Origin: UBA6183 sp034676125
GTDB taxonomy: Bacteria; Bacteroidota; Bacteroidia; UKL13-3
Direction: 5' to 3'
Assembly: GCA_034676125.1 (NCBI GenBank)
Contig: JAUCCO010000064.1
Coordinates: forward strand, 1 to 18,279
Length of the DNA stretch: 18,279 nt
In this document: positions 7,690 to 16,200 of the stretch, in pieces
Position numbering within the stretch: position 1 is the first letter of the stretch
Layout of the letters: the number at the start of each line of letters is the position of its first letter
Program-made: the position numbers and the translations under genes
Notes under the pieces: generated by a model
What the model was told of the DNA's origin: nothing
Database searches by the model: none
The model's input: the letters and a program-made list of their open reading frames with translations, nothing else

Positions 7690-10596
7690 ATGAATAGATA
7701 TTTATTGTTGATATGCGTTGTTTTGTTTCCTGCTTTAAGTAAGGCGCAAAGCAGCAGCATAAATTGGAAAAAGAGCAATCCGTGGGTTGATTCGGTCTAC
7801 AACAGCTTAACCGATGATGAACGCATCGCACAACTTTTTATGGTTGATGTGTGGACATTGCGAGATACCGCCCATTTTAACTATGTGGAATCGTTGGTAC
7901 GCGATTACAAAGTTGGTGGGTTGATTTTTTTTAAAGGTACTCCATATAAACAAGCCACACTTACTAATAATTTTCAGCGCAAAAGTAAAATACCACTTTT
8001 AGTTGGTATTGATGGAGAGTGGGGATTGAGTATGCGATTAGACAGCACGCCAGTTTACCCTAGGCAAATGGTTTTAGGAGCAAGCGCAAACCCCGATTTG
8101 GTTTACGAAATGGGCATGAGTATTGGTTCGCAATGCAAGCGCATGGGCATTCAATTTAATTTTGCGCCCGATATTGATGTAAATAACAATGCCAATAATC
8201 CAGTAATAAACGACCGTTCTTTTGGCGAAAATAAATTTACCGTAGCCAAACTTGGTGCCGCATACACCAAAGGTTTACAAGACATGCATGTGATTGCATC
8301 TGCCAAGCATTTTCCTGGCCATGGTGATACCGAAACCGATTCGCATTATGGCTTACCCGTAATTAAAGCTGATAGAAAAAGGCTTGATTCGTTAGAATTA
8401 TATCCATTTAAAAAATTAATTGATGCAGGTGTAATGAGCATCATGGTGGCACATTTAAATATTCCCGCATTAGATTCTACCAATACTCCTTCATCCTTAT
8501 CAAAACCAATAATTACCGATTTATTGCGCAACCAAATGGGGTTTGATGGCATAATAATTACCGATGCATTAAACATGAAAGGGGTAGCCGATTTATACCC
8601 ACCAGGTGAAGTTGCTGCTAGGGCATTATTAGCCGGAAATGATATTTTATTATTTGTAGAAAATGTGCCAGCAAGCATGGCCAAAATTAAAGAACATATT
8701 GCCGATAGCTCACTTACTTGGGCACAAATAGAAAGCAGTTGTAAAAGGGTTTTATTGGCAAAATATTGGTCGGGTTTAAATAATTATGAACCCATAGAAT
8801 TAACCAATTTAACCCAAGATTTAAATGCTGGTGGTGCGCCACTAATGATTAAAAAAGCGGTTAAAAACAGCATTATTGTTGCTAAAAACCTTGATGATAT
8901 TATTCCTATAAAAAACCCTGAATTGTATAAAATTGCTGCAATTGGTGTGGGCATACAACAGCTAACTGCTTTTCAAGAAATGTGTTTAAATTATTGCAAA
9001 AGCGATTATTTTAGCATTGATAAAACGGATAAAACTACCAACTTTGATAGTTTATATTTAGCCTTAGAAAAGTATAATTTAGTAATTATTAGCCTACAAT
9101 CAACTAGTAGGTTTGTAAGCAGAAAACTAGGCTTAACGCAACCCCAAATTGACTTTGTAAACCGCATAATTTTATCTCAACGAAAAGTTGTTTTGGTGTG
9201 TAATGGCAACCCTTATATTTTAAATAGTTTTCAAAATGCACGCAATGTAATTGTATCTTACGAAGACTTAGAAATGTATAACTATTTAGCTGCCGAAGTA
9301 TTGTTTGGCGCAGTTGCTGCCAAGGGCCGAATGCCTGTTGGAGTAGGTGCTGCATTTCCGTTAGGTAGTGGAATAAATACCAATATAATTGAACGGTTTA
9401 CCTACGAGTTACCTGAGGAAATTGGATTGCCAAGCGATGCATTTTGCAAGCTTGATAGTATTGCAATAGATGCAATTAATAAAAAAGCAACGCCCGGCTG
9501 CCAAATTTTAGTAGCCAAACAGGGCAAAGTTGTTTACCAAAAATCGTTTGGATACCATACTTATGATAATGTAACAGCTGTTAAAAATTACCATTTGTAT
9601 GATGTGGCTTCGCTTACTAAAATATTGGCTACAACTGTTGCTGTAATGCGATTGTATGATGAACATAAAATAAAGCTAGAAGATAAACTAAGTGCATATT
9701 TACCCATGTTGGTGGGCACAAATAAAGAAGATATTTTGGTGCAAGATATTTTATTGCACCAAGCCGGATTGGTAGCATATATTCCTATTTATAAAAACAC
9801 TTTATTAAACGGAAAACCAAATCCAATTATCTATCAACCCAGCCGCGATAGTGTGTATACCATACAAGTAGCACCTAACTTATTTATGCACCAAGATTAC
9901 GAACAATTTGTATGGGATGCTATTTTAAAAAGTGATGTAAAACCTAAAGGTAATTATGTGTATTCCGACTTAGGATTTATACTGCTTAGAAAAGCAATTG
10001 AAAACATTACCCAATTGCCTTTTGATTCTTTTTTAAATGAAAATATTTATAAGCCATTAAATTTATCAAACCTAACATTTAACCCATTAGGCAAAGTAAA
10101 CGCAGATTGGGTGGTACCAACCGAAATGGATACTTTTTTTAGGTGGCAATTGGTAAACGGAACCGTACACGACCAAACTGCAGCAATGCTTGGCGGCATT
10201 AGTGGCCATGCAGGTATATTTGCCAGTGCCAATGATGTGGCCATAATTATGCAAATGCTTTTAGATGGTGGCGAATATGGCGGTAAACGTATTTTAAAAG
10301 AAAGTACGGTTAATTTATTTACCAAAAAACAAGGTAAAACACGCAGGGGTTTAGGGTTTGATAAACCAGAAATGGATAGTAGAAAAGGTACACCTGCAAG
10401 TAGGTCTTGTTCGGCTGCTACTTTTGGCCACAGTGGTTTTACAGGCACTTGTACTTGGGTTGATCCAAAAAGTAAATTGGTATATGTATTTTTATCAAAC
10501 CGTGTTAACCCATCATCCGAAAACAAAAAATTAGTAGAAATGAATGTGCGTACCAACATACAAGATGCCATTTATGAAGCATTAAAAATGGAGTAA
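7690..10596 (+). CDS. Secreted GH3 beta-N-acetylhexosaminidase fused to serine beta-lactamase-family domain
   Basis: A 968-residue two-enzyme protein. A signal peptide (1-20, cleavage likely after SKA) with no lipobox cysteine predicts a periplasmic, soluble form. Residues about 30-370 are a NagZ-type GH3 domain: KHFPGHGDTETDSH (206-219) supplies the His-Asp acid/base loop typical of NagZ, and ITDALNMKG contains D292, the expected nucleophile. Residues about 385-580 resemble the second alpha/beta domain of GH3 enzymes. Residues about 590-965 are a class C beta-lactamase/PBP-like domain with SLTK (S641, K644), YSD (758-760) and HSG (914-916) as the three active-site elements. Such fusions are known from Bacteroidota. 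The probable substrate is peptidoglycan, with the glycosidase cutting GlcNAc-containing muropeptides and the serine hydrolase acting on peptide or ester bonds. True beta-lactamase activity is unproven. It is divergent from mutL over 140 bp. Confidence 0.92.
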   Translation: MNRYLLLICVVLFPALSKAQSSSINWKKSNPWVDSVYNSLTDDERIAQLFMVDVWTLRDTAHFNYVESLVRDYKVGGLIFFKGTPYKQATLTNNFQRKSKIPLLVGIDGEWGLSMRLDSTPVYPRQMVLGASANPDLVYEMGMSIGSQCKRMGIQFNFAPDIDVNNNANNPVINDRSFGENKFTVAKLGAAYTKGLQDMHVIASAKHFPGHGDTETDSHYGLPVIKADRKRLDSLELYPFKKLIDAGVMSIMVAHLNIPALDSTNTPSSLSKPIITDLLRNQMGFDGIIITDALNMKGVADLYPPGEVAARALLAGNDILLFVENVPASMAKIKEHIADSSLTWAQIESSCKRVLLAKYWSGLNNYEPIELTNLTQDLNAGGAPLMIKKAVKNSIIVAKNLDDIIPIKNPELYKIAAIGVGIQQLTAFQEMCLNYCKSDYFSIDKTDKTTNFDSLYLALEKYNLVIISLQSTSRFVSRKLGLTQPQIDFVNRIILSQRKVVLVCNGNPYILNSFQNARNVIVSYEDLEMYNYLAAEVLFGAVAAKGRMPVGVGAAFPLGSGINTNIIERFTYELPEEIGLPSDAFCKLDSIAIDAINKKATPGCQILVAKQGKVVYQKSFGYHTYDNVTAVKNYHLYDVASLTKILATTVAVMRLYDEHKIKLEDKLSAYLPMLVGTNKEDILVQDILLHQAGLVAYIPIYKNTLLNGKPNPIIYQPSRDSVYTIQVAPNLFMHQDYEQFVWDAILKSDVKPKGNYVYSDLGFILLRKAIENITQLPFDSFLNENIYKPLNLSNLTFNPLGKVNADWVVPTEMDTFFRWQLVNGTVHDQTAAMLGGISGHAGIFASANDVAIIMQMLLDGGEYGGKRILKESTVNLFTKKQGKTRRGLGFDKPEMDSRKGTPASRSCSAATFGHSGFTGTCTWVDPKSKLVYVFLSNRVNPSSENKKLVEMNVRTNIQDAIYEALKME

Positions 10597-10707
10597 ACAG
10601 CTATAAGTTTATGTATTGTGCTATAAAAACCTGCTGTAATTAGCAATTAATACAATAACATTTAAAAATATTCAATTAAATAACACAAAAACTTACTTCT
10701 AATGTTT

Positions 10708-10715
10708 CATCTTTG
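10708..10715 (+). promoter_or_regulatory. Candidate -7 box of bshA
   Basis: CATCTTTG matches TAnnTTTG at seven of eight positions. The final G is 18 nt before the ATG at 10734, giving a predicted leader of about 12 nt. The in-frame TTG at 10713 is part of this box, which argues against using it as a start codon. No clear -33 element is visible. Confidence 0.35.
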
Positions 10716-10733
10716 TACCTTGATTGTATAAAT

Positions 10734-11870
10734 ATGAAAATAGGAATAGTTTGTTATCCAACATATGGAGGAAGTGGGGTTGTAGCAACCGAATTGGGTA
10801 AAGCACTTGCTGAACGTGGTCATCAGGTTCATTTTATAAGTTACAAACAACCCGCTCGTTTAGATTTTTTTACCAATAACTTATTTTATCACGAAGTATA
10901 CGTAAGTAGTTATCCGCTATTTGATTATCCACCGTACGAAACTACTTTAACCAGTAGATTGGTTGATGTGGTTAAGTTTGAAAAACTGGATGTGTTACAT
11001 GTTCATTATGCAATTCCACATGCTTCGGCTGCTATTTTTGCCAAACAAATTTTAGCAACCGAAGGAATTCATATACCCATAATTACTACCCTGCATGGTA
11101 CTGATATTACCCTTATTGGAAAGGATGCATCGTTTACACCAGTAGTAACTTATTCGCTAAATATGTCGGATGCTATTACTTCAGTTTCTGATTCGCTAAA
11201 GCAAGACACCTACAAACACTTTAAAGTAGTTAAGGATATTGAAGTAATACCTAATTTTATAGATTTTGAACGTTTTAGCAAAAAACCACGAGAGCATTTT
11301 CGTAAGGCAATTTCATCGCAAGGAGAAAAATTATTGGTACACACCAGTAATTTTAGAAAAGTAAAAAGGGTTGAAGATGTAATGCGCATATTTGCTAAAG
11401 TTGTTCAGCAAGTTCCATCAAAACTAATTTTGGTTGGCGATGGACCTGAAAGACAAAATATGGAAAAACTTTGCAGAGAATTAGACTTATGCGAAAGTGT
11501 AATATTTTTAGGCAAACAAGATCCTGTTGAAGAAATTTTATCGGTATGTGATTTGTTTTTAATGCCAAGCGAAACCGAAAGTTTTGGATTGGCTGCCCTT
11601 GAAGCAATGGCATGTGAAGTTCCTGTTATTAGTAGCAATGCAGGCGGCATACCCGAATTAAATATTGATGGCGTAACAGGTTTTTTATGTGATGTAGGAG
11701 ATGTAGATTGTATGGCCGAAAAAGCTATTTATATACTTGGCGATGAAAAAAGATTGCTTACCTTTAAACAAAATGCCAAAAAGCGTTCACTCGATTTTCA
11801 TATTGATAAAATTATTCCGCAATATGAAGCAATTTATAATAAGGTAGTTAAAATACCTGCTAATAAGTAA
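10734..11870 (+). CDS. bshA: N-acetyl-alpha-D-glucosaminyl L-malate synthase (bacillithiol synthesis)
   Basis: BshA joins GlcNAc from UDP-GlcNAc to L-malate in the cytoplasm, the first step of bacillithiol synthesis. The protein is a GT4-family retaining glycosyltransferase (GT-B fold) of 378 residues, the usual BshA length. It begins MKIGIVCYPTYGGSGVVATE, the glycine-rich N-terminal signature of BshA. HVHYAIPHASAA follows in the N-terminal domain, then TLHGTDITLIG. In the C-terminal nucleotide-sugar domain are LVGDGPE and the E-x7-E motif ESFGLAALE with E282 and E290. I chose the ATG at 10734 because it matches the family N-terminus exactly; the in-frame upstream TTG at 10713 falls in a likely promoter box. 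bshB and bshC are not in this window. It stands alone between an upstream gene 137 bp away and a convergent gene. Misassignment to another GT4 enzyme is unlikely given the N-terminal match. Confidence 0.93.
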   Translation: MKIGIVCYPTYGGSGVVATELGKALAERGHQVHFISYKQPARLDFFTNNLFYHEVYVSSYPLFDYPPYETTLTSRLVDVVKFEKLDVLHVHYAIPHASAAIFAKQILATEGIHIPIITTLHGTDITLIGKDASFTPVVTYSLNMSDAITSVSDSLKQDTYKHFKVVKDIEVIPNFIDFERFSKKPREHFRKAISSQGEKLLVHTSNFRKVKRVEDVMRIFAKVVQQVPSKLILVGDGPERQNMEKLCRELDLCESVIFLGKQDPVEEILSVCDLFLMPSETESFGLAALEAMACEVPVISSNAGGIPELNIDGVTGFLCDVGDVDCMAEKAIYILGDEKRLLTFKQNAKKRSLDFHIDKIIPQYEAIYNKVVKIPANK

Positions 11871-11876
11871 AAACAA

Positions 11877-11918
11877 TTGTAATTATTTTTTAGTCCAAAC
11901 TAAAAAATAATTTTACAA
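11877..11918. terminator. Long AT-rich hairpin, probable bidirectional terminator
   Basis: The arm at 11883-11894 (TTATTTTTTAGT) and the arm at 11899-11910 (ACTAAAAAATAA) pair over 12 bp around a CCAA loop. The flanking TTGTAA/TTACAA extends the stem after a 2-nt bulge. It sits 6 bp past the bshA stop and 55 bp from the stop of the opposing gene. Poly-A on one arm and poly-T on the other give U-rich RNA on both strands, which fits two-way termination between convergent genes. Confidence 0.6.
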
Positions 11919-11973
11919 TGGTAATGCCGATGCTATATGAAAATAGTTCAGTGAGGCCCGAGCCAAAATTGGA

Positions 11974-13074
11974 CTATATTGAATGTGCTTTCGGTATAAC
12001 ATCATTATTTAGTATCGACATAATTTTGTCGGTACTTTTTAATCCATTTCCGCTAAATAAACTTACCCATGTTTCTCCTTCTGTTACCTTAAAAGCCTTT
12101 ATTAATCCTGCAATTGTTGCTGCACTTGTTGGTTCAATATAAAAGCCTTTTTTAAAACAAATTTTTAGTGCATCAATAATTTCATCATCACTTACGGTTA
12201 AAAAACAACCCTTTGTTTCGTTTATTGCGTGTATCATTTCAGCACCTCTAATTGGGTTGGCAATGGCAATTCCTTCAGCCAATGTATAGTCTGGTTTAAT
12301 TAATTTTGGTTCTGTTAATCCTTCTTTCCAAGCATGATAAAGTGGTGCACAATAATGAGATTGAATAGCAACAAGTTTAGGTATTTTTGGTATGACACCG
12401 CTTTCAAACAAATGTTTAAAACCAATAAAACAACCCAGTACCAAAGTTCCGTTTCCGGCTGGTAATACTACCACATCTGGAGCTTGCCAACCTAATTGTT
12501 CGCACACTTCATAAGCAAACGTTTTTGTTCCTTCTAAAAAAATAGGGTTGTAACAATGGCTTGCATAATAACTATTATTTGCTGCAACAAGTGCAGCTTC
12601 TGCCGTATTCTCTCTACTACCCTCCACTAAATTTAATGTGGCTCCATATGCAGCAACTTGTGCTAGCTTGGCTTTACTGGTATCGGCTGGCACATAAATT
12701 TCGCATTTTAAATTGGCATGAGCTGCATAAGCCGCAATAGCACAACCAGCATTTCCGCTACTATCTTGTACCACACTTTTTACACCTAATTGTTTGGCGT
12801 AACTTATCAAAACAGATGCTCCCCTATCCTTATAAGATCCTGTTGGAAATAAATAATCTTGTTTGATAAAAACCTTTTTACCTGCAAAACTTAATGCTAA
12901 AAGTGGTGTAAATCCTTCACCCAAAGTTACTGCATCATTAATTGCAACAGGTAAAAATTGATGGTATCGCCATAGCGAGTGAATGGAAGTATCAACCGCT
13001 GCAATATTAAAAGCCTTATTTTCAAGGTGTTTAAAATTGTAGGTATCCCAAACGTTTTGCTGTAATTTATTCAT
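11974..13074 (-). CDS. Threonine synthase-like PLP-dependent enzyme
   Basis: A 366-residue fold-type II PLP enzyme. FPTGSYKDRG (76-85) contains the Schiff-base lysine K82; SSGNAG (105-110) and PAGNGT (205-210) are cofactor phosphate and ring contacts; NPIFLEGTKTFAYE (176-189) and the early WRYHQFLP (35-42) resemble threonine synthases, which convert O-phosphohomoserine to threonine. The Cys-x2-Cys N-terminal element of some ThrC proteins is absent. The length fits the short ThrC class. An open frame continues upstream to a TTG at 13128, but I prefer the ATG at 13074 because the extra 18 residues are hydrophobic, unlike the family, and overlap a likely promoter. The last seven codons coincide with a 21-bp sequence repeated elsewhere in the window. 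No thrA or thrB neighbour is present, so it may be a paralogue with another substrate (diaminopropionate- or cysteine-type lyase/synthase). Confidence 0.78.
   Translation of the reverse strand: MNKLQQNVWDTYNFKHLENKAFNIAAVDTSIHSLWRYHQFLPVAINDAVTLGEGFTPLLALSFAGKKVFIKQDYLFPTGSYKDRGASVLISYAKQLGVKSVVQDSSGNAGCAIAAYAAHANLKCEIYVPADTSKAKLAQVAAYGATLNLVEGSRENTAEAALVAANNSYYASHCYNPIFLEGTKTFAYEVCEQLGWQAPDVVVLPAGNGTLVLGCFIGFKHLFESGVIPKIPKLVAIQSHYCAPLYHAWKEGLTEPKLIKPDYTLAEGIAIANPIRGAEMIHAINETKGCFLTVSDDEIIDALKICFKKGFYIEPTSAATIAGLIKAFKVTEGETWVSLFSGNGLKSTDKIMSILNNDVIPKAHSI
11979..11999 (+). repeat. 21-bp inverted repeat, left copy
   Basis: These 21 bases (core GAATGTGCTTTCGG) are identical to the reverse complement of 18206-18226. 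This copy overlaps the 3' end of the threonine-synthase-like gene, where the minus strand encodes its last seven residues. An exact 21-bp match by chance in 18 kb is improbable (about 1 in 10,000 on simple assumptions). No transposase is associated. Confidence 0.85.
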
Positions 13075-13097
13075 TATGTTTGATTGCAATAAAAAAA

Positions 13098-13105
13098 GCA
13101 AAGTA
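13098..13105 (-). promoter_or_regulatory. Candidate -7 region of the threonine synthase-like gene
   Basis: The minus strand reads TTACTTTGC here, resembling the TAnnTTTG box, with the last G of TTTG 24 nt upstream of the ATG at 13074. This supports the downstream start over the TTG at 13128, which would lie upstream of the transcript. No good -33 box is visible at normal spacing. Confidence 0.3.
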
Positions 13106-13186
13106 ATATTAGCAGGCACAAAAACCAAGGCTCTTAAATTGTTCTTAATAAGTGTTAAGGGTAGTACAAGTAAAAGTTGAAAGTTG

Positions 13187-13194
13187 TATTTTTG
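13187..13194 (+). promoter_or_regulatory. -7 box upstream of the large surface protein gene
   Basis: TATTTTTG is an exact match to the Bacteroidota -7 consensus TAnnTTTG. Transcription would start near 13200, leaving a leader of about 45 nt before the ATG at 13246. A -33 TTG at ideal spacing is not evident. The predicted leader can fold (13202-13237). Confidence 0.42.
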
Positions 13195-13245
13195 ATTCTG
13201 AGTTTTGGCAAATAGCCTATTTTTTTAATTGCAAAACATAAAATT

Positions 13246-16200
13246 ATGAATAAATCATTTACAACAATCAAAAAGCTAGCAAGCCTAATGTTATTAACGT
13301 TAGCAATGCTACTTAGCATTAACAATGCCAATGCATCTCACGTTGTTGGGGGAGACGTAGAGTATGAATGTACCGGCCCCAGAACTTGGAAAATTAGGCT
13401 AATTATATATCGCGACTGTACAGGTGCTACACTTTGTAGCAGCATGGGTTGTACCCAAAGCATGACTGCTAAACCTAATACTACCTTAAATCCCGCAAAT
13501 TGTAGTGCAATACCAAATCAGGTTTCAGTTACTTTATCACTAGTAAAAGTAGAGGATGTGGGTAAAGCAAATGTAGAGTTATGCGGAAACAGTGCTAAAA
13601 ATGGTTGCCATAATTTAAACCAAGTAACACCAGGCCCTTACTCTCCTTCAGTAGAAAAGTATGTATTTGAAGGCACTTTAAATTTAAATTATCCATCATT
13701 AAACAACTCTACTTGTACTTATTGGGATGTATATTGGACATTATGTTGCCGTAACGCAAATATTTGGAATTTAGCAGGTTCAAGTGGACAGGATTTTAGA
13801 ATCGGTGCTACCATCAATATTTTTAATCGTTCGATGACTAATTGTAAAAACAAATCTCCTATTTTAAAAAATGAGCCAGTGGCAACACTTTGCTCAGGCC
13901 AAGAATATGTATTTAACATGGGTGCGGTAGATCCTGATGATGATTCATTAACTTATGAAATTGCTCCTTCATTACAATCAGGCGGAAATCCCGTTAATTA
14001 CCAACCACCAGGAGGTGCTAATTATCCTTTTCCATTAAACTCTACCAAAGCACCACATATCAATTATCCCCAACCAAATGGGCCATATGTTATTATCGAT
14101 TCTATTAATGGAGATATCAGTTTTAATGCGCTTAATAATACACCTGGTTACATTTATGGGAATTTAAATGTACGAATAAAACAATGGAGTTATGATGATG
14201 ATGGTAACCCTATATTAGTTGGTATTACCCAACGAGATTTACAGTTATATGTATTTAACTGCCCAGGTAATAACCCTCCTCGATTAGCCACATTACCATC
14301 TGGACCAAACAATAGGCCAATTTATGATTATGATATTTGCGCAGGAGAGTTACTCTGCTTTACTATTATTGCTAAAGATACCGATGTTTATCCTGCTATA
14401 CAAAGATTTGATACTACTTATATGAGTTGGAACGAAGGAATTGTGCGACCAGGTAAATTAAACTTTGCGCCTACTTATGCTGTCGGTCCTGGATTACCTC
14501 GACCAAGAGAAGATTCATGGCAATTTTGCTGGCAAACAGAAGACAGTGACGGTAGAACATTACCCTATTATTTTACGGTAACTGGTGCTGATAAGTTTTG
14601 TCCTAACGTTGGTCGTGTTACTCGCGCATTTAGTATTACTGTTTTACCTACACCTAAAGCCGATGGTAGGCCGCAAGATTTGCGGTGTGGAAAATGGGAA
14701 TATAAAATACGTAAAACTGATGTAAAACAAACATTTTTTTCTGCATCAATGAAAATTGCCCTCGAACCTTTTGATTATAGTTTCTCTAACGGATTTAGGT
14801 CAGTGGGTTCACCTAATCTTAATCCTGGACCTAATCCTACTGGACCAATTACAGATCCTCGCCCTATTATTGTTGATACGTTTAACTATAAGAAAGGTGG
14901 TAAATATTTAGTCCAATTTACTATTTCTACTCCTGGAAAAAGGCCTGGTCAAACTTGTATAAAAACATACTCGGATACTATTGTAGTGGATACCCCTGCA
15001 GTGGCTTTTGTTAGTGATACTTTTACTTGTAAGGGTACTCCAATTAATATAAAAGGCTTAGCAAAGTTTGGTATTCCGCCTTATACTTTCTCTTGGTATA
15101 AAAACAGTAAAACTGGCTCGCCTGTTAAAGGTCCTTTGCAAAATGGTGGTAACAATTACGATGCTACCGATTTGGTAACTACCAAATATATTTTAGAAAT
15201 TAGAGATATTAAAGGTTGCGCTGCTTTAGATAGTATGACATTGGAAGTAAAAAAACTCCCTGTCCCATTATTTAGTCCAGATTCTGCACGTATTTGTGCC
15301 GGAGAATCCTTTACACTAGATGCTGGCAATAATGATAGCAATGAAACCAAATACAAGTGGTTTAAAAACGGTATAGTAGAGGCTAATGATTCTACACAAT
15401 CAGTTATAAAAAAGGACTCTGGATATTATATTGTGTTAATGACTGATGAATTTGGTTGTAAAATGAGAGACACGTTTGATTTAAGGGTAAATTTACCATT
15501 AGTGGTTAATGCAGGAATGGATACTGCGGTATGTCCTAAAGATACCGTTAAACTTATGGTTACTGGAGGCTATAAATACAAATGGGATATTATACAAGGA
15601 CCAGCATTATTTAATGTACAAGCCAAAGGTTACCGTAATACCTTCTTAGCAGCACCCAATCTAACAACCGATTATGTAGTTACGGCCTATTATTCGTATC
15701 CCGATACTACTAAAAGTTACTTAGAGTGTAGCAACAGAGACACGGTTAGGGTTGTGGCTAGGCCATTGCCTAATCTATCTCCTACCCAAACCCAAAACTT
15801 GTGTAAGAGCGAAAAAGAACTCGTTTTGCCATTCCGTTTGGTTACACCCGCTAATCAGCAAGGTGGTATTGGCGGTTGGACATTTAGAGCTGCTCCTGGA
15901 GCACTTTCTGTACAAGGTACAACTGCTATTTTGAAAGTTGATAGTTTACCTAATTTACCTAAAGATACTTTTTATGCTGCCATGCAAACACAACTTGCTG
16001 GTGCCAGCAATAGTTACTACATAAAATATTCGTATCGTGGACCAGTTGATCAAGGTTCATGTTTAAGAGAAGACTCAACATTAGTTAGGGTATTTGCATT
16101 ACCTAAAATTACTGCAGGCTCTGATACTTCGGTGTGTATTAATGCCGAAAATTTTTACTCACTTAATGCACTAAATCATTTCCATTATCCTGAAGACCCT

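Noticed and set aside
8346..8684. A 112-codon open frame on the minus strand
   Set aside because: It is antisense to the GH3 domain, which contains conserved catalytic residues in the plus frame; it is a shadow frame.
10047..10571. A 174-codon open frame on the minus strand
   Set aside because: It lies wholly inside the beta-lactamase-family domain, whose catalytic motifs fix the coding frame; the minus-strand translation shows no recognisable domain.
10713..10733. Upstream in-frame TTG start for bshA
   Set aside because: The TTG is part of the candidate -7 box, and the ATG at 10734 matches the known BshA N-terminus exactly.
11918..12142. A 74-codon plus-strand frame after bshA
   Set aside because: Most of it is antisense to the threonine-synthase-like gene; no motif or start signal supports it.
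13075..13128. N-terminal extension of the threonine-synthase-like gene from a TTG codon
   Set aside because: The added residues are hydrophobic, unlike the family, and would overlap a likely promoter; the ATG at 13074 fits better.
13207..13227. GGC-AAATA-GCC followed by a T-run, looking like an attenuator in the leader
   Set aside because: The stem is only 3 bp, too weak to terminate transcription.
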